Shown: positions 41,395 to 47,482 of the stretch, in pieces
Layout of the letters: each line of letters starts with the position of its first letter
Position numbering within the stretch: the first letter of the stretch is position 1
Position numbers and translations under genes: made by a program
Assembly: GCA_015057775.1 (NCBI GenBank)
Contig: SVDT01000006.1
Span: 1-47,482, forward strand
Direction: 5' to 3'
Length of the DNA stretch: 47,482 nucleotides
Source: Paenibacillaceae bacterium
Lineage (GTDB): Bacteria > Bacillota > Clostridia > Lachnospirales > Lachnospiraceae
The notes under the pieces: generated by a model
The model's input: the letters and a program-made list of their open reading frames with translations, nothing else
Told to the model about the DNA's origin: nothing
The model's database searches: none

Positions 41395-42657
41395 TTGAGT
41401 AAGATGTTAAAATGCCGTTTTCACAAGCTTTTAACCTTTATTGGAGTTGTCTTTTTTTCCATGGCCTCCAACTTTATCAACATTAATTGCAGACTTGCCC
41501 TGATCTTTCCACAGGAATTGTTTTATTTAATCACATCCCTGATCATGATCTGGGTATTATTCCAGGCCAGTGCCGCGAAAAAGGTAATGTTAGCTATTTT
41601 CACTGACGGGCTGGGGTATACATGTAATTTTGTTTTTTTGCCTATGACTCAATTTATAAGCAGATATATCATTTATGATCCATCTGCTTATGATTTGGCT
41701 TATAAACTTTGTGATATATTAACCAGTCTGCTTATGGCTGGCATACTGGAATGGGTGGGTAGAAAATGCCGTAATCTCTATAATGATATTACAATGTCAG
41801 AAAACCTGTTTCTTCTGATCTTATGCTTCTTCACCAGACAGACCGTTATTTATTACGGATGGAACCACATCCAATACAACAACACTCTGTTATCAAACAT
41901 GATTGCAACCGCTGTTGCAGTTGGCGGCGTTTCACTAATTACTTTTTCCTCTTACTATGCAGACCGGAAACTAAGTTTACACCTTGCAAACGAGAAAAAT
42001 TCAATGCTGGAAAAACAAATTGCAGCATGGCAGGGTGAGGAAAAACAGCTGTCCGGTTTTCGCCATGACTTTAAGAACCATATGCTGTGCTTAAGGAATC
42101 TCCTCTCCATGAATAAGAATGAAGAGGCTTTTAATTACCTTGATTGTATAACTGGAACGTTTAATACTTTTTATCCCGATTATTCATCTGGCAATGCTTA
42201 TGCAGATGCAATTATCAGGGAAAAGCTTGCGCTTGCCAGAGCATGGGAGATTCGTTTGGATACCGATTTCATTTTTCCCTCCTCCGATCTGATCAATCCT
42301 TCTGACCTGTGTATTATTTTAAGCAATGCTTTGGATAACGCTCTGGAAGCCTGCCAAAAATTAACCCACCGCAATGATCTTCCAGTGATAATAGCAGTTT
42401 CCTGTGTCCAGCGTTCCTTTCTTATGATTGAAATAACCAATCCGGTCCCACATACTGTAAGCCCAGGTATCAGCCCTTTCCAGTCTTCAAAAGAAGACCC
42501 CCATCTTCATGGAATCGGCTTATCCAACATTCGGGATGCAGTTGAACGCTGTAATGGAACTATGGACATGTCAGTCTCAGAGGAGCTATTTCATTTTTGT
42601 GTCATGATTCCGCTTTTTTCCACCATCTCTTTGACAGAAAGACCGTTTATACCGTAA
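41395..42657 (+). CDS. GHKL sensor kinase (AgrC-like), start uncertain
   Basis: At least 420 residues. The only standard in-frame start after the upstream stop is TTG at 41395, which lacks a ribosome site. The frame is open back to 41293, and a strong AAAGGAGG at 41338-41345 points to a start among ATT 41347, ATA 41353 or ATT 41356, which would add a plausible hydrophobic head (IILLTFTAYVQYRF). Five to seven membrane segments (to about residue 190), a coiled linker, the phospho-acceptor region FRHDFKNHMLCLRNLL, and an ATPase domain with the N box ILSNALDNALEAC and GIGLSNIRDAVERCNG. Pairs with the LytTR regulator; no autoinducer genes nearby. Confidence 0.88.
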   Translation: MSKMLKCRFHKLLTFIGVVFFSMASNFININCRLALIFPQELFYLITSLIMIWVLFQASAAKKVMLAIFTDGLGYTCNFVFLPMTQFISRYIIYDPSAYDLAYKLCDILTSLLMAGILEWVGRKCRNLYNDITMSENLFLLILCFFTRQTVIYYGWNHIQYNNTLLSNMIATAVAVGGVSLITFSSYYADRKLSLHLANEKNSMLEKQIAAWQGEEKQLSGFRHDFKNHMLCLRNLLSMNKNEEAFNYLDCITGTFNTFYPDYSSGNAYADAIIREKLALARAWEIRLDTDFIFPSSDLINPSDLCIILSNALDNALEACQKLTHRNDLPVIIAVSCVQRSFLMIEITNPVPHTVSPGISPFQSSKEDPHLHGIGLSNIRDAVERCNGTMDMSVSEELFHFCVMIPLFSTISLTERPFIP

Positions 42658-42737
42658 TCTTTCCCGTCTGCGCCAAAATAATTATATTCCCCCCTCTATC
42701 TGCCGAATAAATAATCAGTACAAAAGGAGGGTATGAG

Positions 42738-43457
42738 ATGTATATTGGTAAAATGGGAAACCAGCCGGCAAAAATAAATATTGCTTCCATCAACCGTTCT
42801 GCTGACAATAAATATGAGGCAATATACGGCAAAAGTAAGGAAAACAAGAAAACCGATGAAGTATCAATTTCTCCTGCCGGGAAAAAACAAAGTATGCTGA
42901 AGCAGCTGATGGATCAGAAGCAAAGGATTATGGAACAAAAACAGTCGATGCTGGACTCCGATCAGGCAAACGGCTCAGAAAGCATGAATGATAAACTGAA
43001 AGAATTTGAGCAACAGCTAAAAGCCATTGATGATCAGATTGCACAGCTTCAGGCGGATGAATCAGATAAATCGGAATCTGATTCCAAAGATGATACCGGT
43101 AAAATTTATAAAAAACCAAAAACTAAAGAAGATGCGCAGGCTGAGCAGATGAGTGCAATCACAAAATTATCATCCGGTGTATCACAGGCAGAAATAATCT
43201 CATCTGCGAAAGACATGATTGATGGAAAAATCAATGTCTTAAAAAGTGAGATTAAACAAGGTTACGGAAATACAGATCAAAAAATCGAGGCTGCATCCAG
43301 ACTTCAAAGCAGATCTGATCAATTAGTAGCAAAAGCTACTGAAAAAATTGGAGAAGTTAATGAGACTGCTGCCGTGCTGTCAAATAGCGCTGCAGAGAAC
43401 ACTGAAACGGAAATGGAACCGGAAACTAAGAAAGATACCGATATCCAGTCTGAATAA
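42738..43457 (+). CDS. Coiled-coil protein of unknown function
   Basis: 239 residues, cytoplasmic, no signal peptide or membrane segment. A DEVSISPAGKK motif (about 40-50) recalls the short N-terminal signature of FlgM- and FlxA-like flagellar proteins. It is followed by a Gln/Met/Lys-rich coiled coil (about 50-80, LMDQKQRIMEQKQSMLD), a second coil (about 84-105), a Ser/Asp-rich linker, more helix (about 140-215) and an acidic Glu/Thr tail. AAAGGAGGG precedes the ATG and a good terminator follows, so expression is likely. A flagellar or surface-structure accessory is a weak inference; no flagellar genes are in the window. Confidence 0.7.
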   Translation: MYIGKMGNQPAKINIASINRSADNKYEAIYGKSKENKKTDEVSISPAGKKQSMLKQLMDQKQRIMEQKQSMLDSDQANGSESMNDKLKEFEQQLKAIDDQIAQLQADESDKSESDSKDDTGKIYKKPKTKEDAQAEQMSAITKLSSGVSQAEIISSAKDMIDGKINVLKSEIKQGYGNTDQKIEAASRLQSRSDQLVAKATEKIGEVNETAAVLSNSAAENTETEMEPETKKDTDIQSE

Positions 43458-43480
43458 CATTGATTCCATCTAAAGACAAA

Positions 43481-43516
43481 AACAGGAACCTGTAAATCAA
43501 GGGTTCCTGTTCTTTA
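43481..43516. terminator. Bidirectional terminator between convergent genes
   Basis: Perfect 10-base arms AACAGGAACC (43481-43490) and GGTTCCTGTT (43502-43511); CTTTATAT follows on plus and TTTTTGTC on minus. Serves the coiled-coil gene and the cwlD-like gene. Confidence 0.85.
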
Positions 43517-43521
43517 TATAT

Positions 43522-44238
43522 TTAGTTATTATTTAGATAGCTCATGATTCCCATATGTATGGTCCACGCTACCCGGTCCTGATAATCTTCATCATTCAAA
43601 AGCTTTGATTCCCTGCTATTGGTTAAGAATCCGCATTCCACGATTACAATCGGTGTCCTCACATGTAGAAGAAGGTAATAATTATCATTGGGTTTTGCAA
43701 GCCTTGTATTCTTATCCCCCAACAAAAAATCGAACCGTTCCTGTATGGTTTCAGCAAGTTTCTTCCCTTTTTCTGACTTTTTATAATAAAACACCTGTCC
43801 TCCGGAGATTTCCTCCTGGTGATAACTGTTTTGATGGATGCTTACAGTCAATGCAGGCTTGGTTTTATTGATGATATCACACCGTTTGGTCATATCCGCC
43901 ATCTTTTTTCTGTTGTCCCTGGCTGAATACAGTCCATTGTCATCATCTCTGGTAAGAACAACATCCACATCCGATGCTTCCAGATACTTTTTCAGTTTCA
44001 TGGTAATCTGCAAATTAATATCTTTTTCCAGAGTACCGTCAATCCCGATCTTTCCAGGATCATTCCCCCCGTGGCCTGCATCAATTACTACCACAGGCCG
44101 ATTCTTTTGTGCAGATGGGGCGTTATTTACTGCTGCCATCTTTCCCGCCTGGCTCGATATAACATAAACCAATATCAGCAAAATCACCGCCATGAACGGT
44201 TCCCATTTTTTTAATTTCACGCTCTTTACCCGATTCAC
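43522..44238 (-). CDS. cwlD: N-acetylmuramoyl-L-alanine amidase (CwlD-like)
   Basis: 238 residues, same length as Bacillus CwlD. One N-terminal membrane anchor (about 15-33), then an Amidase_3 domain with zinc ligands H56 in IDAGHGG, E71 in GTLEKDIN, H135 in SIHQNS and catalytic E201 in IVECGFLTN. CwlD removes stem peptides from muramic acid during spore cortex synthesis, so the gene supports a spore-former. The start is unclear: GTG at 44238 has no ribosome site and a TATAAT lies just upstream, so a nearly leaderless message or a start at a later codon are both possible. Confidence 0.9.
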   Translation of the reverse strand: MNRVKSVKLKKWEPFMAVILLILVYVISSQAGKMAAVNNAPSAQKNRPVVVIDAGHGGNDPGKIGIDGTLEKDINLQITMKLKKYLEASDVDVVLTRDDDNGLYSARDNRKKMADMTKRCDIINKTKPALTVSIHQNSYHQEEISGGQVFYYKKSEKGKKLAETIQERFDFLLGDKNTRLAKPNDNYYLLLHVRTPIVIVECGFLTNSRESKLLNDEDYQDRVAWTIHMGIMSYLNNN

Positions 44239-44249
44239 GTTCTTAATGA

Positions 44250-44255
44250 ATTATA
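44250..44255 (-). promoter_or_regulatory. Possible -10 box before the cwlD-like gene
   Basis: Minus-strand TATAAT about 12 bases before the GTG; no convincing -35 of the vegetative type at 17 bases. Transcription from here would leave almost no leader. Confidence 0.3.
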
Positions 44256-44299
44256 CTTTTTGGTGAATTAAAAAAGAACCGGTACAAGTGACTTTCCTT

Positions 44300-45727
44300 T
44301 TATTTAACGCTTAATGTGTTATAATCTCTGCCGCCATCTGCAGTGATCCACTCCAGATACTGGGATAAAATACTGGGATACCCCTCTTCCTGCCACAATT
44401 TATATCCCTTTTTTGCCATAACCTTCTCACGGATATCCGCTACTTTACCTTCATAACACGCAGAATTCAATTCTGCGTATACCTTAGCCATCATATCCCG
44501 TTGACTTTCCGTCAGACTCTGAAGGGTGTTTAAGCTATTAAACTCATCCTGAGCCTGATTATAAAATACCTTACTCAGATACTTTTTACCATAATTACTG
44601 AAATTCAACAGATTCTTGTCCTTATTACCTGTTTTCTCCGCCCAGGCTTTCATATCAAGAGGTTTCGTATGGTAGTTAAAGGTTCCTTTCGGTCCATACT
44701 CTAATATTCCGTACAAACATGGAGGGGTAGACAAAGAGCCTGTCACTATTTCATAAATTCCAGAATCACCATGGGATCTTTTGTAATGCTGTACATGAAG
44801 ATGTCCGCTTAAAAATAAAGGAACTTCCCAGCTCTCCAGCTGATCAATGAGCTGTTCACTGTGCTCAATGGTACAATCCTGAAGATAAACTTCACTTTCA
44901 TCAAGTAAATTATGATGGGCCACAGGAATCACTTTCATCCCCAGGTTCCAAGCCTCTTCCATCTGCTCCTCAATCCAGGTGTATGTATCATCCTTTATCA
45001 TGCCGCCGACCAGGTTCTTGGGATCATACTGGCAGCTGTCAAGCATCAGAGCTCTGGTTTTATCATTGATCTGGTATACATAGCTTAGGGAAGCCGGGTC
45101 CCGGCTCACCGCCTCACTATATCCATATTCGTCATATATCTCTTCAAATTCTTCTGGTGTAATACTTTCCGTACTATGTATGGACTCTCCCTCAAACCGA
45201 CTGGCATCAGGATTATTAATATCATGGTTTCCAGGAATAACAATTACAGGAATTCCCGCTTCTTCTATGGCCTCCAGTTTACTGGCAAGTTCTATATGGC
45301 TATCCCGCTCTCCGTTATAAGTTAAATCTCCCTCCAATATTACCAGATCCGGCTTTTCTGCTTTTACTTCTTCAATGAACGCATCTGTAATTTCCCAGAT
45401 ATATTTCATTACTTTGCCATCTCCGTGATCAGCCGTATATTCATAGCTCATCTGCATATCGGTTAAATCTCTGGCCAGATAATGAATATCTGTAGCTATT
45501 ATAATCCTGGCGGTTCCTTCCTCAAGTGCCTGGGGTTGTTCTGGCGAAGATTCCTTGGAGGTTTCAGGAACCTGTGCTGTGGAAGGTGTCTGTAACCCCG
45601 TAACGGTTGTCTCCGGCTGCGCCGTACTCTCTTCCTGCGTAAGTTCCTGTGCTCCTTTTTTTAAAGAGCAGCCTGAAGTTACACAAATTGCAGCCGCCAA
45701 TGCTGCCAATAATACCCTTTTTTTCAT
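44300..45727 (-). CDS. Metallophosphoesterase lipoprotein
   Basis: 475 residues. Lipoprotein signal with lipobox TSGC (Cys20), a Thr/Glu/Pro linker (about 25-70), then a calcineurin-like phosphoesterase domain: metal motifs ATDIHYL, ILEGDLTYNGERDS, IPGNHDIN, VAHHNLL and SGHLHVQHYK. It ends in a helical C-terminal part (about 380-475). It should act outside the membrane on a phosphate ester; substrate unknown. It starts 32 bases after the GH18 gene stop and precedes the cwlD-like gene by 61 bases, so a wall-related role is plausible. Confidence 0.9.
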   Translation of the reverse strand: MKKRVLLAALAAAICVTSGCSLKKGAQELTQEESTAQPETTVTGLQTPSTAQVPETSKESSPEQPQALEEGTARIIIATDIHYLARDLTDMQMSYEYTADHGDGKVMKYIWEITDAFIEEVKAEKPDLVILEGDLTYNGERDSHIELASKLEAIEEAGIPVIVIPGNHDINNPDASRFEGESIHSTESITPEEFEEIYDEYGYSEAVSRDPASLSYVYQINDKTRALMLDSCQYDPKNLVGGMIKDDTYTWIEEQMEEAWNLGMKVIPVAHHNLLDESEVYLQDCTIEHSEQLIDQLESWEVPLFLSGHLHVQHYKRSHGDSGIYEIVTGSLSTPPCLYGILEYGPKGTFNYHTKPLDMKAWAEKTGNKDKNLLNFSNYGKKYLSKVFYNQAQDEFNSLNTLQSLTESQRDMMAKVYAELNSACYEGKVADIREKVMAKKGYKLWQEEGYPSILSQYLEWITADGGRDYNTLSVK

Positions 45728-45759
45728 AAACTGACCTTCCTGCTTATCCCTTTCTTCTG

Positions 45760-47421
45760 TTATTCCTTGTCAAGCCGTACTTCATCCCACAAATCAGCCG
45801 GCTCAAATCCCAGCTTCCAGCATGCCACACCTGCCAGATCATACTGCCGGATTAAATTCATCTTCAGACCGATGGAACGTTCTTCCTCAAGCCACACGGT
45901 CTTTTTGCCTTCTTCTGTCTGAAGTTCTCCGTAATACTGTCCCAACTCTTCCTGCCAGTACAGTTTTACATCATTTTTCGTAACCCATTCTTTGGATTTT
46001 GCGATACCAATGGCAGAGGATGAAGTCTTTCCATCTGTTCCTTCCGTCCATATTCTGGTGTAAAAAGGAATACCATTAATAACCTTTTCCTTGGGAACAA
46101 CTTTAAGCGTATTCTTTATTCCATCTTCTACATATTGAATAGAGGACACAGATCCGGCCTCTCCGCCTGCATAATGTTCATCGTAACCCATAATGATCAC
46201 ATAATCAGCGACAATCCCCTGCTCCTTCCGGTTATAAAACTCGTTTCCTGCAACGGGCACATAATTATCCACGGACAGGACAAGCCCCTTCTCTCTGCAT
46301 GGGATGGACAACTCTCTGATAAACTGAATGTAATGGGGACCCGCTTCCTCTTTTATGCCTTCAAAGTCCAGATTAATGCCGTCAAATCCATAGGTCTTTG
46401 CCTCTGCCATCAGGCTATCAATCAGTTTCTTCCTTGTTGATGTTTTAGACATCAGAATCTCCGTATTCACATCGGAACTAAAGTTATTAATCAGTGCCCA
46501 GACCTTCAATCCTTTGTCGTGAGCCTTTTTTACATACCCCGCATCTGCCAGGGAATGAAAACCACCTTCATTATCACTTAATTCATACCATGTTGGTGAA
46601 ATCACGTTAACCCCTGAGGTATTGGCAATCAGGCTGTCAAAGGTAGAATTTCCCTCTGCCGAGGTAACCTGATGCCATACCAGGCAAACCGGCTGATCCA
46701 TGGTTATATTTTTATAAACCGGCTTTGTAAAAGTACTTACGGAAGCCTCTTTTTGCGACTCTCCAAGACGTCTGCGTTCTACATAGCCAATAAAACCATC
46801 CTCTGTCCTGATTTTATCCCATTTGTTCATGGAATCCAGAACCGTCACTTTGCTCCCCTCATTCACATGAGTTGCAATAGGACTCCTGACTCCGCCCTTG
46901 ATACGCACATTACCGTCTTTAACAACGGTAGCCCGTTCTTTATCCGTCCAGTTATTATTAATAAACACCCGCTTATTTACAGCTGAATCATATGCGGTAA
47001 ACTCAGCATCTGTATAGTTAGCAATAAGGCCCAGGGATAAATACACAGTATCCCCTTTCTCCAGAATCAGTGATTTTCCGGAAGAACCTTTTGTATTCTG
47101 GTCTGCATAAACAATGGAATCCGGAAGCGTATACACAAGCAGTTTCTCATTGTTATCCCAGTAAAAACGCTCATTTAAATTTTCATTAATCCAACTGATG
47201 GGTAGATAAGTCTGATCCTCTGCAAAAAGACCTTTGGTTTCCTGAAGATTTTCATTTAAAAAAACCGCTACCTCATCCCCTGTGACCCCAAAAATCTCAG
47301 TCAAATCTGCCTGCTCACTGGATGGAATATACCGTTCCAAAAACCGGACTCCGAAAGAACCGGCCAGAACCAGCAAAATCAATCCCAGCGCCACCATAAC
47401 CGGCACTGCTTTCCTCTTCAT
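45760..47421 (-). CDS. GH18 glycosidase with membrane anchor and SH3-like domain
   Basis: 553 residues. One N-terminal membrane segment (about 6-28), a copper-amine-oxidase-N-like region (about 40-150; TYLPISWINENLNERFYWDN), a bacterial SH3 domain (about 165-215; VRIKGGVRSPIATHVNEGSKVTVLD), then a GH18 barrel (about 235-550) with the catalytic motif FDGINLDFEG including acid E354, MGYDEHY and WKLGFE. This architecture is common in spore-forming clostridia, related to YaaH-type spore-germination glycosidases, which cut cortex or wall glycan. GGAGGA precedes the ATG. The last 61 bases of the window hold only its leader. Confidence 0.93.
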   Translation of the reverse strand: MKRKAVPVMVALGLILLVLAGSFGVRFLERYIPSSEQADLTEIFGVTGDEVAVFLNENLQETKGLFAEDQTYLPISWINENLNERFYWDNNEKLLVYTLPDSIVYADQNTKGSSGKSLILEKGDTVYLSLGLIANYTDAEFTAYDSAVNKRVFINNNWTDKERATVVKDGNVRIKGGVRSPIATHVNEGSKVTVLDSMNKWDKIRTEDGFIGYVERRRLGESQKEASVSTFTKPVYKNITMDQPVCLVWHQVTSAEGNSTFDSLIANTSGVNVISPTWYELSDNEGGFHSLADAGYVKKAHDKGLKVWALINNFSSDVNTEILMSKTSTRKKLIDSLMAEAKTYGFDGINLDFEGIKEEAGPHYIQFIRELSIPCREKGLVLSVDNYVPVAGNEFYNRKEQGIVADYVIIMGYDEHYAGGEAGSVSSIQYVEDGIKNTLKVVPKEKVINGIPFYTRIWTEGTDGKTSSSAIGIAKSKEWVTKNDVKLYWQEELGQYYGELQTEEGKKTVWLEEERSIGLKMNLIRQYDLAGVACWKLGFEPADLWDEVRLDKE

Positions 47422-47482
47422 CTGTTTTCCTCCTGCTTATGGATCATATCTTATGAACTCATTTCTGTAATATCTTCTAGAT

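Overview
The window looks like a chromosomal segment of a spore-forming, moderately low-GC Firmicute, most probably a Lachnospiraceae (Lacrimispora/Enterocloster-like Clostridium). The grounds are strong GGAGG ribosome sites, many rho-independent terminators, a CwlD-type amidase, AraR-type (GntR/LacI) control of a ChvE-GguA-GguB sugar transporter, MutS2, YhaM, a PIN-PhoH ATPase and VanW. Genus-level placement is inference. No tRNA, rRNA, CRISPR array, prophage or insertion sequence was seen.

Left part (1-9.9 kb, all minus strand): the end of a surface-glycan cluster (FkbM methyltransferase cut by the window edge, a GNAT-like protein, a polysaccharide deacetylase); nagA with its own promoter and terminator; a two-component pair with an unusually long multi-membrane-segment kinase; then yhaM behind an HtrA-like membrane protein that has lost all three protease catalytic residues.

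Centre left (10-15.3 kb): mutS2 and an OmpR-type response regulator on the plus strand, followed by a strong hairpin and a fresh promoter before the neighbouring kinase; then an orphan BlaI-type repressor. From 15.4 to 22.4 kb (minus) lie a PIN-PhoH ATPase and a sugar-uptake operon: binding lipoprotein, double ATPase, permease, AraR-like repressor, small membrane protein. Two perfect palindromes sit at its promoter.

Centre (22.6-30.3 kb): an AraC-type regulator divergent from a seven-gene catabolic operon: Rid-family protein, ornithine-cyclodeaminase-like protein, a small 2Fe-2S protein, an HcnB-like flavoprotein fused to a two-cluster ferredoxin, a BFD-like 2Fe-2S protein, a DAO-type amine dehydrogenase, and an APC amino-acid permease. 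It reads as import, oxidation and imine clean-up of an amino acid or amine by a multi-subunit iron-sulfur flavoenzyme whose substrate cannot be told from sequence. It is the best candidate here for an undescribed system. An intrinsic terminator with an overlapping alternative hairpin sits in its leader.

Right part (30.3-39.5 kb, minus): a run of eleven tightly packed genes from a clear promoter at 39.5 kb to a bidirectional terminator at 30.3 kb: Sua5-type tRNA modification, dCMP deaminase, radical SAM protein, endonuclease III, DnaQ-like exonuclease, a 38-residue membrane peptide, VanW, a half-length AIR-synthase-like protein, an AlaR/AlaT-like pair, and TrmL. Plus-strand asnA follows, leading into an AgrA/AgrC-like pair with no agrB or agrD and a kinase start lacking a normal start codon, then a coiled-coil protein. 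The right edge (43.5-47.4 kb, minus) holds three cell-envelope genes: GH18 glycosidase, metallophosphoesterase lipoprotein, CwlD-like amidase.
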